Notes: a model not told the origin generated them from the letters alone. Shown: positions 7,557 through 18,023, counted from the stretch's first letter. The stretch is DNA of 64,000 nucleotides from Paracoccaceae bacterium (GCA_029938175.1 JAPYON010000001.1:1-64000), one strand, 5' to 3'. Program-made: numbers and translations.

Positions 7557-8110
7557 TACGCATCCTTCCATTTGATCGAGCAGCCCATAGAAGGAACTTG
7601 TTCCTCCGGTCCCTGCCCCGTTTCAGCTACTTGTTTCATCGCCTCGTAAAGATCACGGCGCAAATCAGCCGGCCCCGCTTCTTTGCGCGAAGCATCCAGT
7701 CGGCCACGGTATTGCAACTGCCCGTCGGCGTTAAATCCGAAGAAGTCCGGCGTACAGGCCGCGTCGTAAGTCTTGGCAATCTCTTGCGTTTCATCGTGCA
7801 GGAACGGAAACGGTAAATCGTGTTTCACCGCCGCGTCCTGCATGCCTTCAAAACTGTCTTCTGGATACCCTTCGGCATCGTTTCCATTGATCGCAACGAT
7901 TCCGATGCCCAATTTCATCAAGTCGTTTGCGTCGCGTATGATTCGGTCCAGAATGGACTTCACATACGGGCAGTGGTTACAGATAAACATGACCAAAGTA
8001 CCATTCGGTCCCGAAACATCCGCCAGCGATATCGTCTTGCCGTCAATGTTTTTCAACGTAAAATCAGGCGCTTGCCAACCAAAATCGCACACTGGAGGAA
8101 CGGCAGCCAT
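7556..8110 (-). CDS. Thioredoxin-fold redoxin (AhpC/TSA-like) inside the cbb operon
   Basis: 184 aa with a thioredoxin/peroxiredoxin-like fold: APDFTLKNIDGK at the N-terminus and a CxxC site C44-N-H-C47 in FICNHCPYV. There is no signal peptide, so it is cytoplasmic. It lies between cbbY and cbbZ, one base away from cbbY and overlapping cbbZ by one base, so it is co-translated with the Calvin-cycle genes. Homologues are annotated only as thioredoxin family proteins. A role in thiol control of cbb enzymes or peroxide removal during CO2 fixation is my inference. Confidence 0.75.
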   Translation of the reverse strand: MAAVPPVCDFGWQAPDFTLKNIDGKTISLADVSGPNGTLVMFICNHCPYVKSILDRIIRDANDLMKLGIGIVAINGNDAEGYPEDSFEGMQDAAVKHDLPFPFLHDETQEIAKTYDAACTPDFFGFNADGQLQYRGRLDASRKEAGPADLRRDLYEAMKQVAETGQGPEEQVPSMGCSIKWKDA

Positions 8111-8111
8111 G

Positions 8112-8807
8112 TTACTCTCCTAACAGGTTATTAAGTTTTTCAACCGTATCGACTTCAGTAAAACAGTCGATAACCGCCGCCGCTTCGCTGAAATCGGAGC
8201 CCAGCGTGTAAACGCCCGGTGACACCACACAAGGAACACCCGCGCCATTGCACGACAGCAAACCATTGCGCGAATCCTCCAGACCGACGCACTCGGACGG
8301 GTGCAAACCCAATCGGTGAACTGCCAGGTCAAACACGTCCGATGCAGGTTTCTTGTTTTTCACCTCATCGCCCGCTGCGATCACTTCGAAAACGATGCCC
8401 GCATCTTTGCCAAAACACGCTTCGGATAGCCGGTCAACGTTTGGGCGATTGGTAGTCGTCGCCACCGCAACCCGCACGCCGTTCTTGGCCGCATCTTCGA
8501 TCAACGCCGCAATACCCGGGCGCAGTGCAGCAGCACCTCTGGCGATCAATTCGCCGTAGATCTCCGTCTTGCGCTTGTGTATTTTTGCTATCTTTTTCTG
8601 ATCTGCCGGCTTATTCAGGTGGTTGATCAAATACACTGTCATCCGTTCCTTGCCGCCAGTGGTTTTTAATAACTCACCGTACAATTCCTGCGACCAAACC
8701 CAGGGCAAGCCAAACTCGACAAACGTCTTGTTAAACGCCTCTCGGTGCGCCTCTTCTGTCTCGGAAAGCGTGCCGTCTACGTCAAATATGATCGCTTTCA
8801 CGGACAT
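8112..8807 (-). CDS. cbbY: CbbY, xylulose-1,5-bisphosphate phosphatase
   Basis: 231 aa HAD phosphatase with motif I IFDVDGTLSETEEAHREAFN, motif II VATTT and motif III/IV GLEDSRNGLLSC. CbbY of Rhodobacter degrades xylulose-1,5-bisphosphate, a misfire product that inhibits RubisCO. The sequence pattern (E-A-H-R-x-A-F-N after motif I) fits CbbY. It overlaps the end of rpe by one base and lies upstream of the redoxin gene in the cbb operon. Confidence 0.88.
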   Translation of the reverse strand: MSVKAIIFDVDGTLSETEEAHREAFNKTFVEFGLPWVWSQELYGELLKTTGGKERMTVYLINHLNKPADQKKIAKIHKRKTEIYGELIARGAAALRPGIAALIEDAAKNGVRVAVATTTNRPNVDRLSEACFGKDAGIVFEVIAAGDEVKNKKPASDVFDLAVHRLGLHPSECVGLEDSRNGLLSCNGAGVPCVVSPGVYTLGSDFSEAAAVIDCFTEVDTVEKLNNLLGE

Positions 8808-9490
8808 TATCGCACCGCTTCGGACGCATCGCGAATCGCACGGATGTTTTCGCCATATGGCGCTGTATTCTCGACCGAACCGCCTTTGAACACTGCCGAG
8901 CCAGCCACTAGAATATTGGCACCAGCCGCCGCCATCAATGGCCCGGTTTCAGGGGTAATCCCGCCGTCGATCTCGATGTGAATGTCACGATCTCCAATCA
9001 TCTTGCGGATTTCCTTTACTTTCTTGATCTGGCTGTGAATGAACTTCTGCCCGCCAAAACCGGGGTTCACCGTCATCACACAAACGAGGTCAACGAGGTC
9101 CATAACATATTCAATTGAACTCGCCGAAGTTGCCGGATTAAGCGCAACGCCAGCCTTACAGCCAAGGTCACGAATATATTGCAGTGAGCGGTGCAAATGT
9201 GGCCCAGCCTCGACGTGGATCGTTAGGTAATCAGCGCCGGAATCGGCAAACGCCTTAAGGTATTGATCGGTCGGAGCAATCATCAGATGCACATCCATTA
9301 CCGTTTTAATATGTGGGCGGATTGCCTTACAGGTATCCGGTCCGAAGGTGATGTTTGGCACAAAATGCCCGTCCATCACGTCAACATGAACCCAGTCACA
9401 GCCTTCGGCCTCGATGGCGCGAATTTCCGCACCAAAGTTGGCGAAGTCGGACGCCAAAATGGAGGGGGCAATTTTAATAGAACGGTCCAT
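8807..9490 (-). CDS. rpe: Ribulose-phosphate 3-epimerase
   Basis: 227 aa TIM-barrel enzyme (cbbE) that interconverts xylulose-5-phosphate and ribulose-5-phosphate in CO2-acceptor regeneration. Signatures: IAPSILASDFANFG at the N-terminus, VHVDVMDGHFVPNITFGP with metal ligands, VMTVNPGFGGQKF, and IEIDGGI near the end. It follows the cbbM remnant and hairpin in the operon, which is the same relative place rpe holds after cbbM in form II cbb operons. Intact. Confidence 0.95.
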   Translation of the reverse strand: MDRSIKIAPSILASDFANFGAEIRAIEAEGCDWVHVDVMDGHFVPNITFGPDTCKAIRPHIKTVMDVHLMIAPTDQYLKAFADSGADYLTIHVEAGPHLHRSLQYIRDLGCKAGVALNPATSASSIEYVMDLVDLVCVMTVNPGFGGQKFIHSQIKKVKEIRKMIGDRDIHIEIDGGITPETGPLMAAAGANILVAGSAVFKGGSVENTAPYGENIRAIRDASEAVR

Positions 9491-9516
9491 AATTATCCTC
9501 GTTTGTTAAAAGTCTT

Positions 9517-9544
9517 GCCGACCCCACGAACGACGGGGGTCGGC
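9517..9544 (-). terminator. Strong hairpin between the cbbM remnant and rpe
   Basis: GCCGACCCC (9517-9525) pairs perfectly with GGGGTCGGC (9536-9544) around a 10-base loop. Reading leftward, the direction of the cbb operon, the stem is followed by AAGACTTTT rather than a clean T run, so it is more likely a transcript-stabilising or partly attenuating hairpin than a full terminator. It would have followed the ancestral cbbM. Confidence 0.6.
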
Positions 9545-9587
9545 TTTTATTGATACTAGTGAAACGTTAACCAAATACGACGGTGTA

Positions 9588-9737
9588 TTAATTAACGCCC
9601 AACGCACGGCGCCAGCCAGGATAGATGCTGTCCGCATCGCTCGGGAAGCTTTCGAATACACGCGCGAACTGTTTGTGCTCTTTCGCGAATTCGATAGGGT
9701 CTGCACCCTCTTTCCAGCAATGTTCAGCTTGCGGCTT
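9588..9737 (-). pseudogene. 3' remnant of a form II RubisCO gene (cbbM)
   Basis: Reading leftward after the fba stop, the frame ends at TAA 9590-9588 and encodes about 43 codons, starting near [17 protein letters not shown] and continuing [18 protein letters not shown] then LGVN. The C-terminus of the intact CbbM at 27.4-28.8 kb reads [16 protein letters not shown] and [19 protein letters not shown] count 30 identities in 41 aligned residues. There is no start codon, no ribosome site and no N-terminal ~415 residues. In known form II cbb operons cbbM lies exactly here, between fba (cbbA) and rpe, so this is most likely the stub of the ancestral RubisCO gene. Confidence 0.88.
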
Positions 9738-9755
9738 GGTTATTCGGTTATTGAG

Positions 9756-10805
9756 TCAGAGCGACCCGTCAGAATAGCGTTTGGCCATGTCATCCAGTGG
9801 GATAACCTTGATCGAAGACGCATTGCCCGCTGCCCCAAACCGCTCAAATCGATCGGTGCAGAGTTTCTCCATTTCAGCCATCGCAGGGATCATGAATTTA
9901 CGCGGGTCGAACTCCTTCGGGCTCTCCTTTGCAACTTTGCGGAACATACTCGTCAAAGCCATGCGATTATCTGTGTCGATATTTACCTTGCGAACACCAG
10001 ATTTGATGCCACGCTCAATTTCTTCAACTGGAACACCGTAAGTCTGTGCCATCTCGCCGCCATTTTCGTTGATCAAGTCCTGCAAATACTGCGGAACAGA
10101 AGACGAGCCGTGCATAACCAGATGAACATCAGGGATCTTGGAGTGGATAGCTTCGATCACGCTGATGGCCAAGGTATCACCGGTTGGCTTACTGCTGAAT
10201 TTATACGCGCCGTGGCTGGTACCACAGGCAATCGCCAGTGCGTCAACCTTGGTTTTGGCAACAAAATCTGCTGCCTCGTCAGGGTCGGTCAAAAGTTGAT
10301 CCATCGACAATTTGCCAACAGCTCCTGATCCGTCTTCCTCGGCAGCTTCGCCAGTTTCCAGCGAACCTAGAACACCTAGCTCACCCTCGACCGATGCTCC
10401 AACCCAGTGGGCCATGCGCGAAACGCGCTCGGTGATATCAACGTTATATTCGAAATCAGCCGGTGTTTTCATGTCAGCCTTAAGCGAGCCGTCCATCATC
10501 ACCGATGTGAAACCGTATTTGATTGCGGACATACAAGTCTGCTCATTATTTCCGTGGTCCTGATGCATACACACAGGAATGTCCGGGTACATTTCAGCCA
10601 AAGCCTGAATCATATGCTGAAGCATAATATCGCCAGCATAGGATCGCGCGCCACGCGAAGCCTGCATGATGACCGGCGCGTCAACCTTACTCGCGGCCTC
10701 CATAATTGCCAGACCTTGTTCCATGTTGTTGATATTGAATGCAGGCATACCGTAGTTATTTTCGGCTGCGTGATCCAACAATTGACGAAGGGTAATCAGG
10801 GCCAT
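9756..10805 (-). CDS. fba: Fructose-1,6-bisphosphate aldolase, class II (CbbA)
   Basis: 349 aa zinc-dependent aldolase of the Calvin-cycle subtype. It condenses dihydroxyacetone phosphate with glyceraldehyde-3-phosphate or erythrose-4-phosphate. Zinc ligands are in CMHQDHGNN and [10 protein letters not shown]; the substrate-binding NIDTDNRMA is present near residue 270. It lies 12 bp after pgk and directly before the cbbM stub. The C-terminus ([10 protein letters not shown]) looks normal, so the deletion that removed cbbM spared this gene. Confidence 0.95.
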   Translation of the reverse strand: MALITLRQLLDHAAENNYGMPAFNINNMEQGLAIMEAASKVDAPVIMQASRGARSYAGDIMLQHMIQALAEMYPDIPVCMHQDHGNNEQTCMSAIKYGFTSVMMDGSLKADMKTPADFEYNVDITERVSRMAHWVGASVEGELGVLGSLETGEAAEEDGSGAVGKLSMDQLLTDPDEAADFVAKTKVDALAIACGTSHGAYKFSSKPTGDTLAISVIEAIHSKIPDVHLVMHGSSSVPQYLQDLINENGGEMAQTYGVPVEEIERGIKSGVRKVNIDTDNRMALTSMFRKVAKESPKEFDPRKFMIPAMAEMEKLCTDRFERFGAAGNASSIKVIPLDDMAKRYSDGSL

Positions 10806-10817
10806 TGATTTTATCCT

Positions 10818-12023
10818 TTAGTTAACCGCAGCGAGGCGGAGGGCAGCTATTGCAGGCAACTCTTTGCCTTCAAGCCATTCGAGAAACGCACCACCGGCGG
10901 TGGAAACATATGTGAAATCATCTGCAGCACCTGCAACGTTCAGCGCAGCAACAGTATCCCCGCCCCCTGCGATGGACGCGAGCGTGCCGTCTTTGGTCAA
11001 CTTCGCCGCAACTTTCGCCAGCGCAATGGTTGCCATATCAAACGGCTCCATCTCGAAGGCACCCATTGGTCCATTCCAGAGGATCGTTTTGGAATTAGCG
11101 AATACATCAGCGATCACTTTGACCGACTTGGGGCCGGCATCAAGGATCATCGCATCCTCTGGGCAACCATCAAGATCGGTCGTAATATTTTTGGCGTTAG
11201 GTGCGAAGTCAAAGGCGCAAACCACGTCAACCGGCAAGATAATCTTGCATCCGGATTTCGCAGCCAATTCTCGAATTTCGTGTACCGTCGGCACCTGATC
11301 TGCTTCGCAAAGCGATTTGCCAATCGGGTGACCGTCAGCCAACATGAACGTATTAGCCATGCCGCCACCAACAACCACCGCGTCCACCTTGCCAACAAGG
11401 TTCTTCAGAACCGCAATCTTGCTAGAAACCTTGGCACCACCAACAACTGCAACTGCGGGCCGTTTCGGATCTTCCAAGGCAGCGATAAGCGCCGTGATTT
11501 CCTCGGCCATCAAGGGGCCGGCAAAGGCAGGAAGCAGTGTAGTGATGGCCGCTGTCGAAGCATGCGCACGGTGCGCCGCTGAAAAGGCGTCATTCACGTA
11601 AATATCGCCAAGTTTGGCCAGTTCGACCGCGAAACCCGCATCATTCGCCTCTTCGCCCGGATGGAAACGTACATTTTCGCAAAGCATAATCTCGCCGTTG
11701 GCCAGATTTTCGGACGCCAGGACCGCCGCTGCACCTATGCAATCATCAGCAAATCTAACCGATACGCCAAGAGCCTCGGCCAATACCGGAAGAATCGGAG
11801 CGATAGTGAAATCCTTGTTCCGCTCGCCCTTTGGGCGACCGAAGTGGGACAGCACCGTAATCCGTGCACCTTCATCCAGTAGCGGCTTAATGCCCGCCGC
11901 AAACCGCTGAATGCGGGTTGCGTCGGAAACCTTGCCGCCTTGTACAGGCGCGTTCAGATCGGCGCGGACAACAAGACGTTGTCCCGCCACATCTGCAGCA
12001 TTTATGGTGCGAAATTCGCTCAC
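10818..12023 (-). CDS. pgk: Phosphoglycerate kinase
   Basis: 401 aa, usual length. It phosphorylates 3-phosphoglycerate with ATP, the second step after RubisCO. N-terminal substrate site [11 protein letters not shown] and [12 protein letters not shown]; central [17 protein letters not shown]-terminal nucleotide loop [12 protein letters not shown]. The start overlaps the end of gap by four bases, indicating coupled translation in the cbb operon. No anomalies. Confidence 0.95.
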   Translation of the reverse strand: MSEFRTINAADVAGQRLVVRADLNAPVQGGKVSDATRIQRFAAGIKPLLDEGARITVLSHFGRPKGERNKDFTIAPILPVLAEALGVSVRFADDCIGAAAVLASENLANGEIMLCENVRFHPGEEANDAGFAVELAKLGDIYVNDAFSAAHRAHASTAAITTLLPAFAGPLMAEEITALIAALEDPKRPAVAVVGGAKVSSKIAVLKNLVGKVDAVVVGGGMANTFMLADGHPIGKSLCEADQVPTVHEIRELAAKSGCKIILPVDVVCAFDFAPNAKNITTDLDGCPEDAMILDAGPKSVKVIADVFANSKTILWNGPMGAFEMEPFDMATIALAKVAAKLTKDGTLASIAGGGDTVAALNVAGAADDFTYVSTAGGAFLEWLEGKELPAIAALRLAAVN

Positions 12024-13024
12024 AAAAATGCTCCCATTGCCACGGCTGTATCAGCCATACGGTTCGAGAAGCCCCACTCGTTGTCATACCAAGTCAGGAT
12101 GCGACAAGAAGTTCCTGCCATGACTTTGGTCTGATCCATGTGGAATATTGAAGAACGTGGATCGTGGTTAAAGTCGATCGAAACATTCGGCTGATCGGTA
12201 TATCCAAGAACACCTTTTAAAGGGCCGTTATCGGCCGCCGCACGGATTGCTGCATTGATTTCTTCAACCGTAGTTTCACGTTTAGAAGTGAACTTCAGAT
12301 CAACAACCGAAACATTCGGTGTTGGAACGCGGATCGAAACGCCGTCCATTTTGCCGTCCATTTCCGGCAGAACCAGACCAACAGCTTTCGCTGCACCAGT
12401 TGAAGTCGGGATCATCGACAGGCTAGCCGCACGTGCGCGATAGAAATCCGAATGCATCGCATCCAGTGTCGGCTGGTCGCCGGTATAAGAGTGAATAGTC
12501 GTCATGAAACCGTGGTCGATGCCGATCGCGTCGTTCAGAACTTTAACAACTGGCGACAAGCAATTTGTTGTACATGAAGCGTTCGAAACAACTGTGTCCG
12601 CAGCGGACAGCACATCGTGGTTAACACCATAAACGATTGTCTGGTCAGCGCCCGCACCCGGTGCGGAAATCAGCACCCGCTTGGAGCCGTTCTCAAAGTG
12701 TGCAGTGGCCGCTTCGCGTTTAGTGAAAAAACCTGTGCACTCCAGCGCGATATCAACGTCGCCCCACGGCAAATTTTTAGGGTCGCGTTCGGCGGTAACT
12801 TTGATCGGGCCTTTGCCAACATCGATAGTGTCGCCGTCAACTGTAACAGTCGCCGGAAAACGGCCGTGAACCGAGTCAAACCGCAGCAGATGCGCGTTCA
12901 TTTCAACAGGGCCAAGGTCGTTGATCGCAACTACTTCTATATCTGTGCGGCCGGATTCGATGATTCCGCGTAAAACGTTACGTCCGATGCGACCGAAGCC
13001 GTTAATGCCTACTTTGATTGTCAT
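12020..13024 (-). CDS. gap: Glyceraldehyde-3-phosphate dehydrogenase, type I
   Basis: 334 aa. NAD(P)-binding loop [14 protein letters not shown] at the N-terminus; catalytic cysteine in [10 protein letters not shown] near residue 150; TGAAKAVG and [11 protein letters not shown] at the expected sites. In the Calvin direction it reduces 1,3-bisphosphoglycerate. The aspartate in VAINDLG resembles NAD-preferring forms, but cofactor choice cannot be settled by eye. It sits between cbbT and pgk in the cbb operon. Confidence 0.95.
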   Translation of the reverse strand: MTIKVGINGFGRIGRNVLRGIIESGRTDIEVVAINDLGPVEMNAHLLRFDSVHGRFPATVTVDGDTIDVGKGPIKVTAERDPKNLPWGDVDIALECTGFFTKREAATAHFENGSKRVLISAPGAGADQTIVYGVNHDVLSAADTVVSNASCTTNCLSPVVKVLNDAIGIDHGFMTTIHSYTGDQPTLDAMHSDFYRARAASLSMIPTSTGAAKAVGLVLPEMDGKMDGVSIRVPTPNVSVVDLKFTSKRETTVEEINAAIRAAADNGPLKGVLGYTDQPNVSIDFNHDPRSSIFHMDQTKVMAGTSCRILTWYDNEWGFSNRMADTAVAMGAFL

Positions 13025-13036
13025 GGTTTATATCCT

Positions 13037-15010
13037 CTAGTTTGCCAACAGATCGCGGGCAGCTTGGGCCGTTGCGTCTGCAGTGATCCCGAATTTTTTA
13101 TAGAGCTCTCCGGCTGGCGCCGACATTCCGAAGCCTGTCATACCGATAAATGCGGAATTGTCACCAAGCATCTTGCCCCACCCCTGTTCAATTAATGCTT
13201 CAATTCCTACACGCGGGGCAGTTCCCAGCGTCGCTTTGCGATAGTCTACAGGTTGCTCTGCGAATAACTCGAAACAAGGAGCGGAAACAACCGCCGCTTT
13301 GATGCCGTCGGCAGCCAGAATATCCGCGGCATTCATAGCAATTTCTACTTCGGAGCCGGTTGCGATCAACGTCACATCCCGATTGCCGTCTGTGTCACGT
13401 AAAACGTATGCGCCTTTGGCAGTTAGGTTCTCTTCAGTGTGGTCTGTACGCAGCAATGGCAAGCCTTGACGCGAAAGCGCCATAATGGAAGGCGTGCCGT
13501 TAGCCATGACCGCAATCTCCCATGCTTCTGCCGTTTCAACCGCATCCGCCGGACGGAAAACATTGATATTCGGCATGGCGCGGAGGCTGGCAACCTGCTC
13601 AACAGGTTGATGCGTCGGGCCATCTTCACCAAGGCCAATGGAATCGTGCGTCATAACGTAGGTTACGGGGACGCCCATAAGCGCAGAAAGGCGGATGGAA
13701 CCGCGGCAGTAATCAGCAAACGCCAAGAACGTGCCGCCATAAGGAAAGAAGCCGCCGTGAAGGTAAAGACCGTTCATTGCCGCCGCCATGCCATGCTCGC
13801 GCACGCCGTAATAGATGTAATCGCCGCCGTAGTTATCCTTGGAAACAATGGTCATACCCGATGTTTTGGTTAGATTCGAACCCGTAAGGTCAGCAGAGCC
13901 GCCAACCATGTTTGGCACAACCGCGTTAACCACTTCCAAGACCATCTGCGAGGCTTTGCGTGTCGCAACCTTAGGCTTGTCCGCCGACAGTTCGGCCTTG
14001 TATTTGGAAATCGCCACATTCAGCCCACCGCGCGAAGAGCCGCCCAATGCGGCGAAGAAATTGCTAGCCTCGGGGCTGTCTTTGGCCCTCGTTTCCCAAG
14101 CTTCGCGTGCTGCTGCGCCACGGCTCGCGATTGCGCGCCAATCTGCATAGACGTCATCAGGAATGGTGAACGGCGCGTGTGGCCAGACCAGTGCTTCGCG
14201 TGTCAGGGCGATTTCGTCGTCACCAAGCGGTGCGCCATGCGTGGCCGCAGTGCCTTGTTTGTTTGGCGACCCGCAACCAATAATGGTTTTACATGCAATC
14301 AACGTCGGGCGGGATTCATCGGAACGTGCCTCGGTCAATGCCGCGGCCACGGCTTCCTTGTCATGACCATCCACCGAAATCACCTGCCAACCGCTGGCCG
14401 CAAAACGCGCTTGTTGGTCTGTCGAGGTGGACATGTCCGTGCCACCGTCAATCGTGATCGAATTATCGTCCCACATCACAATCATCCGGCCCAGGCCCAT
14501 GTGGCCGGCCATGTCGATTGCTTCGTGGCTGATACCTTCCATCAGGCAGCCGTCGCCGGAAATCACATATGTCCAATGGTTAACTATATCATTACCAAAA
14601 CGCGCATTCTGCATACGTTCGGCCAGTGCCATGCCGACAGCGGTCGCGAGCCCCTGACCCAGCGGGCCAGTCGTCGTTTCGATGCCGTCCGCATGGCCAT
14701 ATTCAGGGTGACCAGCCGTGCGGTAACCAATCTGGCGGAAGTTGCGGATCTGGTCCATGTCCATATCCGCATACCCTAACAAATGGTTAATGCCATACAT
14801 CAACATAGAGCCGTGGCCAGCCGACAGCACAAAACGGTCACGATCGGGCCATTTCGGGGTGCTCGGATCGATGTTCATGAAACGGCTGAACAGCACCGCC
14901 GCCACGTCCGCCATGCCCATCGGCATACCGGGGTGACCAGAATTAGCCGCCTGCACCGCATCCATTGCAAGGGCGCGAAGGGCGTTGGCCATGTTGGTTT
15001 CGTTGGTCAT
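13037..15010 (-). CDS. cbbT: Transketolase (CbbT)
   Basis: 657 aa thiamine-diphosphate enzyme that moves two-carbon units in regeneration of ribulose-5-phosphate. The N-terminal domain has [10 protein letters not shown] and the ThDP/Mg motif GDGCLMEG...[10 protein letters not shown]; the middle domain has [13 protein letters not shown] with the catalytic glutamate and [16 protein letters not shown]; a C-terminal transketolase domain completes it. Position between prk and gap marks it as the cbb-operon copy. Full length and intact. Confidence 0.95.
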   Translation of the reverse strand: MTNETNMANALRALAMDAVQAANSGHPGMPMGMADVAAVLFSRFMNIDPSTPKWPDRDRFVLSAGHGSMLMYGINHLLGYADMDMDQIRNFRQIGYRTAGHPEYGHADGIETTTGPLGQGLATAVGMALAERMQNARFGNDIVNHWTYVISGDGCLMEGISHEAIDMAGHMGLGRMIVMWDDNSITIDGGTDMSTSTDQQARFAASGWQVISVDGHDKEAVAAALTEARSDESRPTLIACKTIIGCGSPNKQGTAATHGAPLGDDEIALTREALVWPHAPFTIPDDVYADWRAIASRGAAAREAWETRAKDSPEASNFFAALGGSSRGGLNVAISKYKAELSADKPKVATRKASQMVLEVVNAVVPNMVGGSADLTGSNLTKTSGMTIVSKDNYGGDYIYYGVREHGMAAAMNGLYLHGGFFPYGGTFLAFADYCRGSIRLSALMGVPVTYVMTHDSIGLGEDGPTHQPVEQVASLRAMPNINVFRPADAVETAEAWEIAVMANGTPSIMALSRQGLPLLRTDHTEENLTAKGAYVLRDTDGNRDVTLIATGSEVEIAMNAADILAADGIKAAVVSAPCFELFAEQPVDYRKATLGTAPRVGIEALIEQGWGKMLGDNSAFIGMTGFGMSAPAGELYKKFGITADATAQAARDLLAN

Positions 15011-15022
15011 ATTAATAACTCC

Positions 15023-15895
15023 TTAAACGCGGCGCGAATTGTCAGCCAGACGCAGGATCATCGGCGTCAGGATCAGTTGCATCGCGAGGTCCATCTTGCC
15101 GCCCGGGACAACGATAGAGTTAGCGCGGCTCATCCATGAACCTTCGATCATGTTGGTCAGATACGGAAAGTCGAAGCCGTGCGGGTCGCGGAACCGGATC
15201 ACCACAAGGCTCTCGTCCAATGTCGGGATCGAGCGCGAGACGAACGGGTTCGACGTATCGACCACAGGCACACGCTGGAAATTGATGTCCGTCTCGGAAA
15301 ATTGCGGCGTGATGCATTTCACATACGCATCCATGCGGCGCAGGATAACATCGGTAATCGCCTCAGTGGAATAACCACGTACATCGCGGTCGCGGTGCAT
15401 CTTCTGAATCCACTCAAGGTTAATCACAGGCACAACGCCAACTTTTAGATCAGCGTAATCCGCGACCTTGATGTCGCCAGCGTTTACCGCGCCATGCAGC
15501 CCTTCATAAAACAAGATGTCGGAGCCGGATTCGAAATTCGCCCACTCGGTGAACTCGCCAGACGGCGTGCCCAGCTTTGCGGCTTCTTCGTCGCTGTGAA
15601 CGTAGTAACGGGTTTTCCCGCCGCCAGTCTCGCCGTATTCGCGAAAGACGCGCTCCAATTCGCTTAGCTCGTTCGCATCAAGGCTGAAGTGGCTGAAGGA
15701 ATGATCGCCAGTAGCCAGACGCTTTTCAAGTTCGGCCTTCATATCAGCGCGATTGTAACGGTGAAACGCATCGCCCTCGATGGATACGGCATTGATGCCT
15801 TCGCGACGGAAAATCTGGTCAAACGTTGCTTTGACTGTTGATGTGCCCGCCCCGGAAGAACCAGTAACGGAGATGATTGGGTGCTTGGTGCTCAT
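15023..15895 (-). CDS. cbbP: Phosphoribulokinase, bacterial class I (CbbP)
   Basis: 290 aa, the length of proteobacterial octameric PRK. The P-loop is unusual for kinases but typical for this family: SVTGSSGAGTSTVK, residues about 10-22. SIEGDAFHRYNRADMK supplies the catalytic aspartate region, and YEGLHGAV and INLEWIQKMHRD are family signatures. It makes ribulose-1,5-bisphosphate, the RubisCO substrate; this activity is unique to the Calvin cycle. Between fbp and cbbT in the operon. Confidence 0.96.
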   Translation of the reverse strand: MSTKHPIISVTGSSGAGTSTVKATFDQIFRREGINAVSIEGDAFHRYNRADMKAELEKRLATGDHSFSHFSLDANELSELERVFREYGETGGGKTRYYVHSDEEAAKLGTPSGEFTEWANFESGSDILFYEGLHGAVNAGDIKVADYADLKVGVVPVINLEWIQKMHRDRDVRGYSTEAITDVILRRMDAYVKCITPQFSETDINFQRVPVVDTSNPFVSRSIPTLDESLVVIRFRDPHGFDFPYLTNMIEGSWMSRANSIVVPGGKMDLAMQLILTPMILRLADNSRRV

Positions 15896-15911
15896 GTCAT
15901 TTGGTCCTTAG

Positions 15912-16919
15912 TTATCCGCGAAAGAGGCCACGTTTGCCAAACAGGGCAGAGGTCTCGTTGTCAGGTAAATCGTTGTAAGTTGTAACTTTGTCGACTTTGT
16001 TGGCAGAGCCGAAAACGAACGGCGTCCGCCCGTGTAGTTCGTCGGCTTGTTGGTCCAGTATCGGGTCAATCGCGTCGGTCGCCTTGCCGCCCGCTTGCTC
16101 AATCAGGAACGCAATCGGCGCGCATTCGTAAATCATCCGAAGGCGGCCACGTTTGTAACCCTCGCGTGCATCGCCGGGATACAGAAAAATCCCGCCGCGC
16201 GATAAAATCCGATGTGTTTCGGCAACCAGGGATGCCACCCACCGCATATTGAAATTCTGCCCACGCGGGCCTTCGGTTCCGTCTACACAATCGTCGATGA
16301 ATGCACGGATCGGGCGTGGCCAATGGCGATAGTTCGAAGCGTTGATCGCATATTCAGACGATTCAACGGGGATTTCAACGCGACGTTCGACCAGCAGGAA
16401 TTTGCGGGTGCGGCTGTCCATGGTGAAATGCATAGTGCCGTCACCAAACGTCACCATCAGCCCGCATTGTGGCCCGAAAATAAAATACCCGCCGGCGATC
16501 TGTTCGCGCGCAGGACGAAGAAAGCTAGCGTTAGCATCCTCGACCGCGGGGAAGATCGAAAAGATCATGCCGATGGAAACATTAACGTCGATATTTGAAG
16601 ATCCATCCAGCGGATCAATCGCCAGCGCAAGGTTGCCCGCACTGTTCAGCTCGACCACATCATCTTGTTCTTCGGATGCATACCAACGCACTGCCGTGTC
16701 TTTCAGCGCGACCATGTAAGCGTCATCTGCAATCAGATCGAGTGCCTTTTGACCGTCGCCACCAAGGTTCGTACCAACAGCAGCCGCCAGATCGCCCGCC
16801 AACGGGCCGTCTGCGATGGTTTGTGCCAATTTTTCGGACACCTCGGCCAAGGCCAACATTACAGGCATCAATTCTGCCGGAACGTCCGTAGTATTCTCAA
16901 GAGGCGTATGCTCGGCCAT
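15912..16919 (-). CDS. cbbF: Fructose-1,6-bisphosphatase class I (CbbF)
   Basis: About 335 aa. Metal and substrate motifs: [17 protein letters not shown] with the Mg-binding DPLDGSS, and [16 protein letters not shown] near the C-terminus. It hydrolyses fructose-1,6- and usually also sedoheptulose-1,7-bisphosphate. I prefer the ATG at 16919, which has GGAGA upstream, to the ATG at 16940, which has no ribosome site; both are possible. It is the first gene of the leftward cbb operon and diverges from cbbR. Confidence 0.93.
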   Translation of the reverse strand: MAEHTPLENTTDVPAELMPVMLALAEVSEKLAQTIADGPLAGDLAAAVGTNLGGDGQKALDLIADDAYMVALKDTAVRWYASEEQDDVVELNSAGNLALAIDPLDGSSNIDVNVSIGMIFSIFPAVEDANASFLRPAREQIAGGYFIFGPQCGLMVTFGDGTMHFTMDSRTRKFLLVERRVEIPVESSEYAINASNYRHWPRPIRAFIDDCVDGTEGPRGQNFNMRWVASLVAETHRILSRGGIFLYPGDAREGYKRGRLRMIYECAPIAFLIEQAGGKATDAIDPILDQQADELHGRTPFVFGSANKVDKVTTYNDLPDNETSALFGKRGLFRG

Positions 16920-16940
16920 TTGGTCGGTTCTCCGGTTCAT

Positions 16941-17018
16941 ATTAGGTTACCCGAATGTTCACCAAAGATTCGCGGAAAAGGAAATTGAATTTTTTCTTCG
17001 TTGTGTTAAATTATTTTT
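16941..17018. promoter_or_regulatory. Divergent cbbF-cbbR control region
   Basis: This 78-base AT-rich gap separates two divergently transcribed genes, the standard layout for a LysR-type regulator and its target operon. CbbR is known to bind such intergenic regions at T-N11-A type sites; several loose matches exist, but I cannot choose one with confidence. The cbbR ATG lacks a clear ribosome site. Confidence 0.5.
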
Positions 17019-17945
17019 ATGACTCAGTTAAACGCCATCACATTGAAACAGCTTCGCGCACTGTCTGCGGTGGATGCGCGCGGCTCGATCACCGCTGCGG
17101 CGGACATGTTGAACCTGACTGTTCCGGCGGTGTCCACGCAACTGAAACATCTAGAAGCGAATATCGGGGCGGAACTGGTGGTGCGGGCAAGCGACGGCAA
17201 CGGCTCAATCACGCAGCAGGGGCAAGAGGTTCTTGCCACCATCAAACGGATCGAGTCGGCGTTGAATAACTGTATGAAAGCAATCGACTCTATAAATTCC
17301 GGTAAGTCCGGCCTAGTGACTTTGGGTGTTGTCAGCACGGGCAAATATTTTGCGCCGTCACTCGTCGCGCTAGCCAAAAAACAACTGCCGGACATCCGCG
17401 TTGACCTTGTCATCGGCAACCGTCGCCACATCATTTCAGCCCTCGAAGAACGGTCGATTGATCTTGCAATCATGGGCCGCCCACCGCGTTTTCCGGCAGT
17501 GGAATCGGTGGCCTTGGGGGACCATCCGCACATCATGATCGCCGCGCCGGATCATCCGCTTGTCACCACCCGCGACATATCGACCAAACGCCTGTTGACC
17601 GAAACTTTCATCATGCGAGAAGCCGGATCGGGCACGCGAATCCTAATGGAACGTTTTCTGGATCGCCGCGGTGAAGGCCTGACCTATGACCGAATCGAGT
17701 TCAACACCAACGAAACCATCAAGCAGGCGGTGATCGCGGGGCTGGGTATCGCTCTGATCTCGGCGCACACGGTAATGGACGCGCTGGCGGCGGGGCGAAT
17801 CGAGACGATTGATATGCCGGGCCTGCCGATTGTACGGAAGTGGCATCTGGTTAGGCCGAGCAGCGCGGCGCAGTCGCCTGTCACGGAAAAGGTCCGTGAA
17901 TTTCTTGTGGCACTTAAAGGCAGCTTTCTTCCGGATTTGCCCTAA
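17019..17945 (+). CDS. cbbR: LysR-type regulator CbbR (operon copy)
   Basis: 308 aa. An N-terminal helix-turn-helix (LKQLRALSAVDARGSITAAAD...LTVPAVSTQLKHLE) is followed by a LysR effector-binding domain with GVVSTGKYFAPSLVA and REAGSGTRILMERF, segments typical of CbbR/RbcR. It is divergent from cbbF, so it most likely activates the cbb operon in response to a Calvin-cycle metabolite. The window holds a second cbbR next to cbbM (26.3-27.3 kb); the two proteins are clearly different in sequence. Confidence 0.9.
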   Translation: MTQLNAITLKQLRALSAVDARGSITAAADMLNLTVPAVSTQLKHLEANIGAELVVRASDGNGSITQQGQEVLATIKRIESALNNCMKAIDSINSGKSGLVTLGVVSTGKYFAPSLVALAKKQLPDIRVDLVIGNRRHIISALEERSIDLAIMGRPPRFPAVESVALGDHPHIMIAAPDHPLVTTRDISTKRLLTETFIMREAGSGTRILMERFLDRRGEGLTYDRIEFNTNETIKQAVIAGLGIALISAHTVMDALAAGRIETIDMPGLPIVRKWHLVRPSSAAQSPVTEKVREFLVALKGSFLPDLP

Positions 17946-18023
17946 GAAACGTCGCTGCGTTTATTGACCATCGCGAAAAAGTGCGAAACTCTGTGGCAAA
18001 TAACTGCTGTTTAGGAGGCCACC

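Noticed and set aside
9517-9544. Full stop of the cbb operon before rpe
   Set aside because: In the operon direction the stem is not followed by a continuous T run, and rpe to cbbZ have no evident promoter of their own, so complete termination seems unlikely.
9506-9706. 66-codon minus-strand frame between fba and rpe
   Set aside because: The cbbM-like homology is in a different frame of the same stretch, so this frame is incidental.
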